DNA of 64,000 nt from Cryptomeria japonica (GCF_030272615.1 NC_081413.1:561737010-561801009); one strand, 5' to 3'; counted from the first letter of the stretch, positions 1 to 11,838 are shown. Notes: a model not told the origin generated them from the letters alone. A program made the numbers and translations.

Positions 1-400
1 TTTATGTGGGTGTGCATAGGTATGAAAGTGGTGAGGGAGGTAGAAACCAGCTGAAGGGGCAGCCAGGGCCGATCATGGAGGACTGAAGTTCCTTAACTAA
101 AAGGGAGGGGGCGAGAAGGCGGCGACGGTTTGTAGGGAGCGGCCCCCCGTGGTACCCCATAGGGAGCGACCACCATCCATTGTGGCTTGCTATAGTGGTG
201 GTTGTCACCCACTGTGGGTTACCACAGTGGTGGCCACCACCACTGGGGGTCGCCCACAGTGGTGGGTTTCGCCCCACCCACTGCGAACAGCCCATAGCGA
301 GCGACATCTGCTCACTATGGTGCCCACAGGGGGGAACAAAGGCCTTAATCTGGCGGGGGTAGGGTTTCTTGGCCCTCCCCCGTCGGTCTGCCACAAAAAG
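1..400. repeat. GC-rich palindromic repeat tract
   Basis: The segment is far richer in G and C than the rest of the window. Short words such as CCACTGTGG, CCACAGTGG and CACCCACTGTGGG recur in both orientations from about 170 to 290, so the strand can fold back on itself many times. Open frames cross it on both strands, but their proteins are repetitive (runs of Trp, Gly, Pro, His) and I recognise no domain. I treat it as a repeat that continues beyond the left edge, not as a gene. Confidence 0.6.
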
Positions 401-407
401 GTTTCTG

Positions 408-456
408 TATATGTATATGTATATGTATATATATATATGTATATGTATATGTATAT

Positions 457-488
<32 letters not shown>

Positions 489-612
489 TATTTTAATATG
501 TAAAGCAATATATATATTAATATATGTGTATATATATATAAAGATATGTATATATATATTATTTTAATATGTAAAGCATTATATATATTAATATATGTGT
601 ATATATATATAA

Positions 613-647
<35 letters not shown>

Positions 648-660
648 TATATATTAGTAA
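408..660. repeat. TA/TATATG microsatellite
   Basis: Near-uninterrupted alternation of TATATG, TATA and short TTTTAATATG units. A block of about 80 bp built around TTTTAATATGTAAAGCA is present twice (from about 491 and about 562), so the microsatellite was itself duplicated. No coding potential. Confidence 0.9.
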
Positions 661-1598
661 ATATTCATAAATAAGATAGCAGGTTATAAAATATAATATA
701 CAGAATATATTCATATGTCTTTGGCAATAAGGCATATGTGGATCTCTGGGAACATTTTCTTTTATTTTCTTTTATATAAATGCATGTATTTTTCAATTCA
801 TATACTTATGCCCATATGTTTAATCTGTGTGAAAGGCTGATTTATTTAATATATTTATATATAGATTCAACAACAAGCTACATTAGGATATCTAATAAAC
901 AAAGAACTAAAGTCTGGTAATACATCTTTATTTATTGCATTTTAATAGTCTCTTTTTTTTTAAAGTATATATCTCTTTTCCCCCTTTTTTGCATTTCTAC
1001 AGATGCAGTTATAAGGTAACAAAATATTATCTGTCAGGAATATTAAATTAAAACAGTATATCAAGTAGTTATTTTCCTTTTCTTTGCATATAATTTTCTT
1101 TTGATTCAAAAGTAACAACACTTAGATTTATTTACTTTCCACTAACATGCTTTTACATAATGGAAAAACGTGACAAAATTATTTTATTCACAGCTGCAAT
1201 TAACATTTTCTAAAATCCATTTAAACAATAAACAACAAGATATAATGTATTTCTTTCTCTTTAACAAAGGCATATAGTTAACTTTAGAGTTAGATTTATT
1301 TTTTAGATTAATTTTCTGCAATGTTTAAACAGGAAACGAAAATGATAGTTTTAAATAATTTACAACAACATTAATATAGCCTTAAATTCATTTAAAACTA
1401 TATCATCAAGCTAAATGCAACATTTAATGTTCATACTAAAATCTGTTTATCTGTATTTGCATTCGGAATAAATAAATCACTAGGACTAAATATTTACTTT
1501 TATCTTACTAACATTCCAGCTTTTCTAATTCATAATATCTCCATTTTACTTTCTGCATTTTTCTTTTGTTAAATAAATGACAAAGATAACCAAATGAC
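661..1598. other. AT-rich stretch without recognisable gene
   Basis: Very AT-rich, with no long open frame and no repeat I can assign. It ends at the insertion site of the retroposon at 1615. Confidence 0.6.
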
Positions 1599-1614
1599 AA
1601 CATTAATCTAGTCT
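1599..1614 (+). repeat. Left target-site duplication of LINE-type retroposon
   Basis: The 16-mer AACATTAATCTAGTCT at 1599-1614 is repeated exactly at 2931-2946. A perfect 16-bp direct repeat of this kind is the usual trace of target-primed reverse transcription. Its leading AA could also belong to the element's A-rich tail. Confidence 0.88.
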
Positions 1615-1618
1615 TCTG

Positions 1619-2755
1619 TTGCTCACGGAATACATCACAGTTGAAGGTCGTTTCTCTAGGGCCCACACCTACCACTTCATGCTCTTAAACCATTTTAGAC
1701 ATGACAAGAAAGTATCCCTTCCCTACTACTTGTTTCTTTCCCTTTCCAGGTCCCTCAATAAACACAGGAACAACCCTTCTAGCCTGATTCTCCATTGTAG
1801 GCTTCTACTGCTCATCTATGAGCATTGCAAAACCCTTGCACTACTGGAAAATAAGAGGATTTCCACCTCTCCGGGCAAGAGAAAGATGGAAGAGGGAGAA
1901 ACCAACAAGGAGAAGGCATCCTCCAGCAAAAAAAGGAAAAGTGTTCTTGGGCTGGAAACAGAGGAAATGGTTAAGGAAAGCAGTGGAATGGAGATGAATA
2001 ACTCCAATGGTGAAGACAGCTAGAAAGACGAGGAGTTGGGTAATGAGGAAGAAAATGAAGATAATGAGCTTGATCAAGAAAGCCCTATCCTCAGCGAATG
2101 CCCTGGTAAGGACAATAGCCATCTGATGGAAGAAGTGGATCTCAAGGATATCAAGGAAACTGAAGTGAATTCTGAGAAGGAAACAAACAAAGATTCTAAG
2201 ATGGACCTAACTAAGGACAGGGATAGCGAGGATAAGGAATGTGTCGGTAAAGGGCTTATCCTGGATAACCTTAAGAAACTCTCTGAGGTGAGAATAGATT
2301 ACAATAGATGGACCTATGAGAGCCTGAAAAACTTGGAAAAAAAGGGAATAAACCCAGATAAGAAGAGGGAGGATGAAAATAGAGAGCAGATTAAATGGAA
2401 GCAGGAAATGAAGAATAAAGTAAAATCATTGGAAGAGGGAAAAGAAGTGATGAAAAATCTGATGGGCATTATCCCACGTATCCTCTCTATCATCACTAAA
2501 AACTTGGAGGACATAGCCAAGGTTTTTGATCATACCTACACTCCGAATCCAGTTGTGGATCTTGACCTGGATGATAATACCATCCAGACTGGAAGCGATG
2601 ATGCTACTCAGGTGGGAGGTACTGCGAAGAGAACTAGGGCCAGCATCAATAAAGTTGTGGCTGCTTCCACTAAGGATCCCCCTAACCTCAAAGACAACAT
2701 CAAGAAGCTGCACAAAATTAGCAACACCCTGGCAAAAGCCCTGGAAAAAATCTGA
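1619..2755 (+). pseudogene. Acidic Lys/Glu-rich ORF of the retroposon, one in-frame stop
   Basis: One reading frame (frame 2) stays open from the 5' edge of the insertion to TGA at 2753-2755, except for a single TAG at 2021-2023. The likely protein start is an ATG near 1887 (MEEGETNKEK...) or one upstream near 1679. The product is highly charged: a Lys/Ser-rich stretch, an acidic Glu/Asp-rich stretch, then probable coiled-coil helices (IKWKQEMKNKVKSLEEGKE). It ends KALEKI. I do not recognise a family. It could be an ORF1-like RNA-binding protein of a LINE, or a captured host gene. Apart from the one stop it is well preserved, in keeping with the perfect target duplication. Confidence 0.6.
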
Positions 2756-2888
2756 TTTCTGGAAGGCCTACTAGCTTAATGGAGCTTTTTTGGGTTTTCT
2801 CTAGTTATCCACTGGTTTTTTGTGGTTTTGATCTTTTCTGTTTCTCATTGCTCTTGTTGTTTATGTTGTTTTAGTTCTGTTTGTAAAG

Positions 2889-2911
2889 GGTTTCGAGGCC
2901 CCTTCAAAACC
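2889..2911 (+). other. Stem-loop near the 3' end of the retroposon
   Basis: GGTTTCGAGG, a C-rich loop and CCTTCAAAACC form an imperfect hairpin about 20 bp before the A-rich end. Conserved 3' hairpins are used by some LINE reverse transcriptases to recognise their RNA. That role is inferred here. Confidence 0.5.
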
Positions 2912-2930
2912 TTATTTTTCCTTAATCAAA

Positions 2931-2946
2931 AACATTAATCTAGTCT
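2931..2946 (+). repeat. Right target-site duplication of LINE-type retroposon
   Basis: Exact second copy of the 16-mer at 1599-1614. The two sequences diverge at the next base (A at 2947, T at 1615), which fixes the edge of the insertion. Confidence 0.88.
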
Positions 2947-5900
2947 AGAAAACACATAGAAATATTAAAAATGCAGGGCTATTAGTTCCTCTAATATCCT
3001 CTTAACCACATTTTGCAATATCAACTTAACAAGGAATACATTTCTTATAAGGAAAGTCTGAGTACAGTATGTCCACTTTTACAATGGGTGAAATACCCAA
3101 CTAGTCTCTCATTCCTAATAATGACTTAAATAAAATAATACATTTCTCTTTCAAAAATAAATACAACATAAGACTCATCCCTTTCACTTCTACAACTAAA
3201 ATAAAATTTGCAAGACCATCTCCAAGCTTTTCCTTCAATCCCTCCCCAAAGCAACCTGCAATACAAAATCTTAAGGCTCTGACCATGAAGAGCTCACCTC
3301 CTAGCCTAGGCTTACTAGAAGTCACCTTCGAGCTTGGAGAACCAAGACCTAGATGGGTTACACTCAATCGATACAAAAACAAGCAAGGAAAAGCTCACAA
3401 CAAACACATGCCTTTCCCAAGGCTGAACTCCATCACATAATGTGATGTTTACATGGGTGGAAGTGGACCAAGTACCTTGAGGAGAACTGCATAATAGTAG
3501 ATCACCAGCCAACTCATGGCAACCAAGAACACATCATAAGTCTAGCAAGATAGTAGTTCACAAGCCATCTCATGGCAACCAAGAACACATCACAAGTCCA
3601 TCTTGATCCAACATCCTTATGACCCCCAAGGCATACATGCCATAATTTCTCCCCTTATGACCCCCAAATGCATAAACAAAATTATGCAGCAAGGGTCACA
3701 TAAACAAACCCTTGAGATCACTCTCTTGAAGAGAGCCTCTCACTTAAGGTTCTCAAACACCTTCCACCCCCCAAGAGCATTTTGTCCTCCCAAGGGTAAG
3801 ATGGCCTTGGATACTCCCAAAACACAGAAAATGCATAACAAAGTGGGAGAAGAATCACATTAAACTTTTCACAAATAAAATACAAGGGAAAGAACATCTT
3901 CATTCAAGCAATCTTTTAAAAGAATATTTTCAACATGTGGAGTAAGAAATGACCCAACCTTGAATCTGCCCAAGGGTTCACTAGGGATAGCTTGGAGAAG
4001 AGCAGCCCAATTCCTCCATTCTTTTCTGCAACCCTTAGCCAAAATTCTATTCTCACTGGTTTCAAAACTACAAGATCTCATCTCTAAAGGTGGAGAGTGG
4101 GTGATTTTGTTTTTACTAAGTCTCAATCTCTTGCCTAAGAATGCTTCTCCCACTCTTTCCAACCTCTTGGATAGAGTGAGAGGCCCCTCATTGGTTGGTT
4201 TTCCCTAGGTCTTACACACTCCCTAACCAAGGCACCTCAAGAAGAGGAATGTAATGGGGAAGAGGAATGACACATACCAAGAAGGTTATCTACCCAAGGA
4301 TGGCACTCCTAAAGATGAAATTCGGCCATCTAGGAAAACCCACTTTTTTGGGAGGTTAAACAAGTCCTAGGGGAAGGACACATGGCCAAACTTGGCCTTC
4401 ACCCATAGGTATCCCATGAGGCCCAATAAAAATGCTCCAAAACTGACTCTAGGAGTTGGTTTAACCCTTTGAAAGTCTACCTAAAGTTTACCTACGGGTC
4501 AACTCTGAGTTGACCCTCCTAATAGCTCACTATCCTAGATTTTTGGGAACCTTCAAGGATACTTTAGAAATATAACAATAAAACAAAAATTAAATCTCTC
4601 AAAAAGGTGACATGACAATTGCAAACACAACATATAGCATATGTGTCAAGTGACACTACAAAAGAATTCCACATCACTAATACACACATGGAAATTGTCT
4701 CTTGTATGATTTAAATCAATTAATAAATACAATTTACATGCATGCAAACATTTACGTTTATGAATAAAATATGATACATATGGGTTGTTGTCTCTCCAAA
4801 TAGACAACCCCTGGTTTTACAAACGTACATAGGTCTAGGTTTGATTCTCCATAATGTTTCCATGGTCACATGGATAGCTTTCCTGTGCATCTCAATTACA
4901 TATTAGTAATTCCCAAATAGCCTCATATAATATTAAACACATAAATAAGAATACAAATCAATCACTTTGCATACAATGGACATCATATAAATCAATTTAC
5001 CATAAAACAATGCTATCCATATAAATCAATTATCATAATCCGCTTGAATTCCAACCATTCATAAGGCATGCATCATAATTTCTAACATCAAAATAAAGTC
5101 CTGCAAATTCAGATATAGCTGGCATACCTAATATCAAGATTATCAAATTAGTGGATCCTATAGGATCTAAATCCATAACACATCAAAATGTGCACCGCAA
5201 GGTAAAATGCTTCATAATCTGGTTTAATTACTTCTCTCTCTAATCTATCGATCTAACATAGCTCATCCTATTGAATTTTTTTGCATTTATTAATATGGTC
5301 AACCTTGGTCAACTAAGTTATCTAGAGCTTGATCATGGAGGGGCTCTACACCCTCAACTAGGAGGAACAAGAACATGGATGAAAACTAAAGGCTCTCTAA
5401 ATAACCACCTCAATAGAGATAAAAGGAGAAAGAACAATACATAACACATACTCAGCCACCAAAATCTCGGGGTCCTTAAAAATGAGTTTTGACAGGCTCC
5501 CATAACCTGAAAACCTTGGAAGCGTAATTTGAATGAGATAATTGAACTAAATAAACTCCAAGCAGGTGAGCACCTCCCATCTCTCCACCTCTATAGGAGA
5601 AAAGGGCCAAATAGACAAAATAATGGAGAGAGATTTGAACAACCAACCAACTCCCCATGAGTACCATCTAACAACATTCAACCAACAACTCTTCCCCTCT
5701 ATAGAAGAATGACCCACCTTAATAGGGCAAGCTAAGATGAACTGAGAGATGCAACCCGAACAAAAAGTGATCCTCTTGAGAAGGATAGGAACAAAAAGGA
5801 ACCTTCACCCTTCAAGAGGACCATCAACATATCTTGAAACCATGAACAAGAAAACCCTGATAACAGAGAATCTCCCTAGAAACAAAACTATCAACTTGAA

Positions 5901-6669
5901 CTGAAGATAGACAAATAAGGCATAGCCAACTAGGAAATACCCTCCACCACATATCCAAGGAGAAGGGGGAGAAGGAATGGGGTAAGAAGGAAGAGACCTA
6001 AAAAATAACAAGTAGAGAACACAATCCGAGAAAAAATATCTTCCAAAACCAGATAACCCCAAGCCCACAAGAAGCCACCAAGTCTCTAGAAAAAGAGAGA
6101 AAATCCTTCCATCACAGATATCACCCGGATCCCAAATCCTCCCCCAAATCCAAGCTAAACCCCCTGCACCAACAAGAGAGAGAATAGAGAGGATGTCTAC
6201 TCTCATACATCTCCCATAACATACTCCAAGCCACCTACAAAATAGCTCCAACTTGACACCATAGGGAGCTCCATCTGTTACACCAAATCTATCAGGGAAG
6301 AGTAGTAGATACAAGACAAATCCAAACCCCACAAGGTTCGGGGAAGGATAAAAGGCATGGAAGATAGAGGAACTTCTAATAATAGTTCTAGACATCGAAG
6401 GAAGTGATCTATATGCCAAAAAGACTAGGGACAACAAAGAGTATAGTCATCCTGGTAGATCCCAAACCCCACAAAAGTTGTGCATTCCTCCACACTTCCA
6501 CCAAACAAACAAGGCCACCCACACAATGAATACCCTGCCACAATGAAATACTTCAAACACCAAACAAAGAAATACCCAAAAGAAAGGGCATCAAAAGCAG
6601 GTCAGAATGGGAGTCAAATCACCTCCATCCACCTCATTTTCATCTTCTTCCTCATTTGCATCCCTTGAC
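2947..6669. other. Intergenic or unassigned sequence, no recognisable gene
   Basis: I find no retroelement enzyme motif, LTR pair or convincing gene. Short open frames occur on both strands. The longest is at 5805-6437 on the minus strand: hydrophobic, rich in Leu/Phe/Gly/Ser, with no known motif and no homologous copy in the window, so I do not call it a gene. This may be very old repeat DNA. Confidence 0.5.
3496..3607. repeat. Tandem duplication, about 56 bp x 2
   Basis: The word GCAACCAAGAACACATCA starts at 3519 and again at 3575, with similar flanks (ATAGTAG...TCACNAGCCA...), giving a unit of about 56 bp in two diverged copies. Confidence 0.75.
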
Positions 6670-6714
6670 CCCATAACCCTAACACTTACACCAGATCACC
6701 CGCCCATTACATTA

Positions 6715-7845
6715 TGAGATTTATGTTCCTAGGCTTTATAGTTTCCAAATGAGGTATTGAGGCTGATCCCAAAAAGGTCAAAGCAATCAAGGAGATGCCT
6801 CCCCCCAAGATATTGAGGAATTTGTGTAGTCTACAAGGAAAATTATAGTCTGTTCAAAGATTTATTAAAAAGTTAGAAGATTAGTGTCAATATTTCAAAA
6901 AAATTCTTAGAAAGGGTGTTGAATTTAGATGGGATGCCAAGTGTCAATTGACATTTGACAAGATTAATGAATATTTGGTTCATCCGCTAGTGTTAATGCA
7001 ACCTATCATAGGTCATCCACTGCTATTATAGATTTTAGTTACTTCAACTAATATGGGGGTACTCAGTTCCCAACATGATGATCAAGGTAATGAAAGAGTG
7101 GTATATTACATCAATTGGAATCTAGTTGGCTACAAGCTTATTTACTCTCCAATGGAATAACAATGCTTACCTATCATCTTCTATTCTTAAAAATTGTGGC
7201 ACTACATGCTCATTTATAAAATCAACCCTCTCAAATACCTCCTTTCCAAAACTACTCTAATAGGATGCATGACCAAGTTGATTATGTTGCTTAGCGAGTT
7301 CAACATCTAGTATGTCGATAGAAAGACTATCAAAGGGCAAGTTATTAGAGATCAATTAGGAGAGACAACATTGCTTGATATTAATCCATTATTCATGGAG
7401 TTTCTTGATGAGTATGTATGTTCAGTTGCTCAAACCCCCCATGGAAACTTTATTTTGATGGTTCTCGTACACAAAAAAGAGTGGGGGCAGGATTCTTGTT
7501 TATCATTCCTTAAGATGAACTTATAACCAAATCATTCAAATTGGCTTTCCCATGTACCAACAATATAGCTAAGTATGCAGGCTTACTCATTGGTTTGAAC
7601 GATCATTTGGTCAAACATAACAAATCTCCTAGTTTATGGAGATTTGTATCTTGTTGTTCGTCAAATCAATGACAAATACCAAAGTAAGAATGATAAGATC
7701 ATGTGTTACAAGTGGATGGTTGATATCCTCTAGTAGAATTTCCAGAGTGTCATAGTTGATCAAATTCCCTGGGCTCAAAATAAAGTGACATATGCAATGA
7801 TCACCATTGGATCCCTCCTAAATATTAGTTCAAATAGTCATAGAT
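6715..7845 (+). pseudogene. Tat/gypsy pol relic: RT tail, RNase H and second (archaeal-type) RNase H
   Basis: Frame 1/2 fragments interrupted by many stops read as the end of a gypsy reverse transcriptase (GIEADPKKVKAIKEMPPPK, near 6750), then RNase H (VEFRWDAKCQLTFDKI; a degraded NERVVYYIN segment), then the connection motif IKGQVIRDQLGE near 7330. After that comes PWKLYFDGSRTQKRVGAGFL near 7438. In Tat-lineage elements a second RNase H of archaeal type begins with a W-x-L-x-FDGS motif like this one and lies before integrase, so the order supports a Tat assignment. The upstream gag, protease and RT catalytic core are missing from the window. Clearly non-functional. Confidence 0.75.
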
Positions 7846-8695
7846 ATGAATTTTTTAGTTGAACAGCTCCTACAACTAGCTTATGAGACATCACATATGA
7901 AAATGGTGTGTAACATTGTTGGTCCCCAATCACCTTGGTACCATTGTTTCCATTCCTATCTTAAAGATGGTACCCTTCCCCATAACATTTCCCACAATGA
8001 CCACCAAAATCTTATTCATCGTTGTGACCAATTCACCCTCATTGGAGATAATCTATATTGTCAGGACTATCATGACATCCTTTCTAGATGTTTAGATCCA
8101 AATGAGGTTAATGTTGTGATGAAAGAAGTGCATGTTGGTACTTGTGGCACTCACACAAGTGGATATTTTCTTTCCAAATATCTCTTAAAAGGGATATTAC
8201 TAGCCCATCGTGGAACACAATTTTGTGAATTTGTAAAGAAATGTTTTCCTTGTTAGCATCACGAAGATTTGATACAAGTTCTACCTCAAGATTTGTGACC
8301 CATCACAACACCATGGCCCTTTTCTACATGGGGCCTCAACCTTGTTGGTAAGATCCATCCTCCTTCCTTAGATGGATGCAAGTTTATCATTACTGCAACT
8401 GAGTATTTCACCAAGTGGGTGGAAGCCATTCCTCTCACCCTCACTACTGGTGACCAAGTGTCCAAGTTTACCCTATACCACATCATTTGTCATTATGGAG
8501 TTCCCTCTACCATCAATATAGACAATGGAACTCCATTTAAAAACCAACATATGCATGATATTTGTTCCACATTCCATATTCAACACCATTGGTCAAGACC
8601 ATATTACCCCCAAGGGAATGGCCAAGCTGAGGCAACTAATAAAACACTACTTCATATCCTTAAGAAAGTTGTCAACAAAACTAGTTGTGACTAGC
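7846..8695 (+). pseudogene. Tat/gypsy integrase relic (zinc finger and catalytic core)
   Basis: The N-terminal zinc finger is visible: EVHVGTCGTH (His pair) and later EFVKKCFPC (CX2C), at about 8128-8255, followed by an in-frame TAG. The catalytic core continues with WGLNLVGKI, FTKWVEAIPL, VPSTINIDNGTPFKN and YYPQGNGQAEATNKT (about 8325-8660). The first catalytic Asp, normally in a W-G-x-D motif, is Asn here, consistent with a G-to-A change. The second Asp (DNG) and the Glu (QAE) remain. Stops and frame changes elsewhere make it a pseudogene. Confidence 0.85.
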
Positions 8696-9345
8696 ACGTA
8701 CATCTTAATTATTCCTTATGGGCTTATCAAGACAACATCCAAACTCCTACTTGAGCTACTCCCTATTCCCTTGTATATGGTGGAGAACCAGTCTTACCAA
8801 TTAAGGTTGAATTTCCATCATTATGCATATCTTAAAAAGTATTTGTTTCTAATGAAGACTACAGAGTGGCAAGGTTTACTTACAATGGTCTCCTTCACGA
8901 ACAACAAAAGAAATCCTATGATCATTTGTAGGTATATCAGGTCTTCCTTCAGAGGTATCAGAAGAGGGTCCACCCTCATGAGTTTGAAGTGGGAGATTTA
9001 GTCCTTAGAGAAAATCCTAGAAATCAGCAAGTGAGAGAAAAAAAAGGAAAGTTTGAAGCTAATTGGCTCGGTCCATTTGTGGTCACAACAAAATATGGTT
9101 TAGGGGCATATCAGTTATCCACTCTAGAAGGGGAACCTCTCAATGATCCCCTCAGCATCATGCACCTGAAAAGATTCTATGCCTACTATGTGGCATTGTA
9201 CCTCATGTTCCAAAATCAGAAAATACCAAAAAAATTCAAAAACTATCAAAAACGAAAAAATAAAGAGAAAAAAATAGTAAAGAAAAAAATTCATCCTCTG
9301 GTAAAAACCACTTCTTGTGGCACCCTGGACATGTACATTTGGTGA
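8696..9345 (+). pseudogene. Tat/gypsy integrase C-terminal region
   Basis: After a frameshifted linker, an open stretch at 8989-9345 reads GDLVLRENPRNQQVREKKGK, then NWLGPFVVT...YGLGAYQLSTLEGEPL...IMHLKRFYA. This is the GPY/F-type C-terminal domain that ends the integrase of Ty3/gypsy elements, in the Tat style (GAYQL, HLKRFYA). A Lys-rich tail follows. Then comes CTGGTAAAAACCACTTCTTGTGGCA, similar to a segment near 44435 in element H (ACTGGTGAAAACC), which suggests the two elements are distantly related. Confidence 0.8.
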
Positions 9346-10432
9346 GAACCTGGCAACAACTACCTTCTATAGAGGGTAGTTCCATTATCCTTTAGTTCTT
9401 GCACCCACCTTTCCAAGGTGAGGTATCCATTGTTACCCGCCCCCATCTGCATTTCCATCGCATTCATCTCTTTTTGGCATGGTATTCCATGGTACCCTCA
9501 TTCCCTCACCTCCATTCACTTTTCTTGAACATAGTCCTTGTAAATACCCTCTTGTTCTTGTTTCTTTATTCATAGCGTTCATTGTACATAAGTTGCCTTG
9601 TATAGGTGTTTATGATTGTATCCTCTCAGGTGGTTCGTCAATAGATCTTTTAGTATTAGACTGTTCGTCGTGTGATTCCCACGTCCTTTTTTTGGTCCTT
9701 GTCTCATCCAGTCCATCATCCGATTGTTTCTTTGAGATATATCATTTTCACCCTAGCAATAATCTACCATCCATCTATGCAGTATGTATCCTTCCTCTAG
9801 TAAAACAACATCGTCAATCCTCATTGATTCGTTGTCCTTTTGACAAAAGAGATCTATGATAGCTATGTTGGTTTTGGATTGTTTTTTAATCTTTATTTAT
9901 CATTCAAAGCTCCTTGGGTCTTGCTTTCTCTTGCTCACTATGATCTTTAATATCATGGTGCGCTAGGAGTGATAAGGCTCAGGATGTGATCTTGTTTCTT
10001 TTTAGATTTTCCTAGCATGTCTTTTTTATGTGTCCCTTGTTGTACCCTCATGAGGCCTCTATTGTCTCTTGTTACAATAGGGCATGTCTTCTTCTTTTGG
10101 TTGTTTTAGCATCATTTCCTGCATCTCATCTTTGTAACTTTGTATGATACTAGCTCAGTCTATGTGTCTATTTATATGTGAGTTCATGCATTGGATGTGA
10201 AATTCAACCCTGTTTCTTTATATGTTGGTGACTAACAGATACTGCTAAATCAAAATAAGTGCTTACTGCATGGTGTCTTGTTTCATACAGATACTTGTGT
10301 TCCATGATCTTCATCTCCATTTCCTTTCATTTATCCCTTTGTCACTTATGTTTCTCGTCCTCTTTGGAATGTGCACATGTGTCCCTTGGCTCGATTCTTC
10401 TTTTAGCCATCCGAGCCTGGCTCTCTTATAGC
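9346..10432. other. Downstream part of the Tat host, no gene recognised
   Basis: Pyrimidine-rich, with no motif. An open frame at 9479-9859 gives a Ser/Cys/Leu-rich peptide without any recognisable domain. Position suggests the 3' untranslated part of the Tat element. Confidence 0.5.
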
Positions 10433-10650
10433 ATTATCCATCTCATCCTACATCACATATGGGTTAGCACATAATCCATATACAACATACATTTTCCATA
10501 TGCACAATATTATTCATCTCATCCTGCATCACATATGGGTTAGCACATAAGCCATATACATCATACATTTTTCCACATGCATAGTATTATTCATCTCATC
10601 CTGCATCACACTTGGGTTAGCACATAATCCATGTATCATATCATACCACA
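10433..10650. repeat. Tandem repeat, about 76-77 bp x 2.8
   Basis: CATCTCATCC begins at 10439, 10515 and 10592, each followed by a CATCACAYNTGGGTTAGCACATAA block. Similar CATCACAT-rich sequence resumes at 32940, on the other side of element B, consistent with a single interrupted host tract. Confidence 0.85.
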
Positions 10651-10701
10651 TATCATAATCTCATGTCATATTTATATACACCATTGCAACCTACATAATA
10701 G

Positions 10702-11264
10702 TGTTAGGATAACATGTGAAAAACTAAGGGGGGGGGGGTGAATCAGTTGTTAATAGATTATATCAATTAATCCAATTAACAACCTTTAACCAGATTAAGT
10801 ACCAGTAAAGTAGAAACAAATGTCGATAGGAACAGATACTGATAAACAATACAACTTAATAATTAAATAGATAATCAATGCAAAGAAACCATACCACATA
10901 ACACCATGATTTGTACATGGAAAACTCGAAAAGGGAAAAATCATGGTGGGAAGCCTACCCATAGTCAAATGATACTTATGCAGAAAGTATGTGATACAAT
11001 GAGGGGCCTGCACATGCAGGAAGGAACACTATCTAGAGCGCACTGCTCATTACAAAAGAGTCTCACTAACTACAAAGAGGTTATAACCACCTCAAGATAA
11101 ATGGACAACAATCCAGAGTAATGAACTACCAGAGATAGCATCTACTATGTGTGATTACAATCCTGGTTAAGCTCAATATTGGAGGCCTTTAACCTCTTCC
11201 TTAATCCCAATTAGATCACGTATGATTGACCAAATCTCCTCTGCATATGATATCGCATTTCAAG
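10702..11264 (-). repeat. Element B 3' LTR, distal part (before A insertion)
   Basis: Matches 31678 onward (TGTTAGGATAAC..., GGGTGAATCAGTTGTTAATAG). It is broken at 11264/11265 by element A and resumes at 18878. The intact B LTR reads straight through this point near 32235 (GCATTTCAAGACCACAACAC), which shows the empty site directly. Confidence 0.92.
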
Positions 11265-11277
11265 TGTTGGCATTATG

Positions 11278-11475
11278 TGAACCGGCATGAAGACATAATG
11301 ATATTGTATGTTGTCATTGATGTCAATATGAGACATGGTGTGAACCGGCACATGTAATAGGTGAAAAGAGAGAGGAACCGGCATATGTATGAATCGGTTT
11401 ATATGCCAAAGTGAAGCGGCATATTTGTTCAAGATGAACCGACATGTAGTTACGGGAATTGGCACATAGAAGCAT
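11278..11475 (+). promoter_or_regulatory. U3 array of GAACCGGCATATG-like motifs
   Basis: About seven diverged units occur within 200 bp: GAACCGGCATG, GAACCGGCACATG, GAACCGGCATATG, GAATCGGTTTATATG, GAAGCGGCATAT, GAACCGACATG and GAATTGGCACAT. The same array is in the 3' LTR (17277-17470) with different units decayed by C-to-T or G-to-A changes. Repeated short motifs in U3 usually act as enhancers; that function is inferred. Confidence 0.55.
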
Positions 11476-11838
11476 TGTGTTACTACCGGTTGGTAGGTAG
11501 TTCACACTTCAGGATTTCCAGTTGGAACACCTCAAGCCTATGTGACTCAATCGATGATCTTTGTGTGACGAGTTAGCAGTATAATGGAGGACAGATCATG
11601 TTGCCATGTAAGCTCTGTGCACATGAAGGATCTTGCATCAACAAGACTATTCCTATCTACCTTGGGAATGTGCAAAGTCTGTCAAACGGTGATAACGCGT
11701 GATGGGTTATCAGCCGCTATGAAATTGGTAGAAAATGGATGATGGAGAATGCCTTGAGATTGATTCTAGATTGTTGCATTTAAAGTAGTATGATTCAACG
11801 GTTAGGATTGAACTGCTTGAATTGCTTAACCTAACAGG

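Larger units (their letters stand above)
1615..2930 (+). mobile_element. LINE-type (non-LTR) retroposon, probably 5'-truncated or non-autonomous
   Basis: A 1,316-bp insertion bounded by perfect 16-bp direct repeats, with no terminal repeats of its own. It ends in a short A-rich stretch (AATCAAAA), preceded by a GGTTTCGAGG...CCTTCAAAACC stem-loop. These are hallmarks of LINE or LINE-mobilised insertion. The only coding content is one acidic Lys/Glu-rich frame. No endonuclease or reverse transcriptase is present, so the copy is a 5'-truncated LINE, a non-autonomous relative, or a retroposed transcript. The perfect flanking repeat suggests a fairly recent insertion. Confidence 0.75.

Noticed and set aside
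149-496. Open frames across the GC-rich tract and microsatellite, both strands
   Set aside because: Proteins are repeat translations (Trp/Gly/His, then Tyr/Val/Ile runs from TATATG) with no domain.
5805-6437. 210-codon minus-strand frame, hydrophobic
   Set aside because: Low-information Leu/Phe/Gly composition, no motif, no second copy in the window and no clear start context.
10433-10650. Possible CRISPR-like or satellite array
   Set aside because: Only about three diverged units with no unique spacers between conserved repeats, in a plant nuclear context. It is an ordinary tandem repeat.
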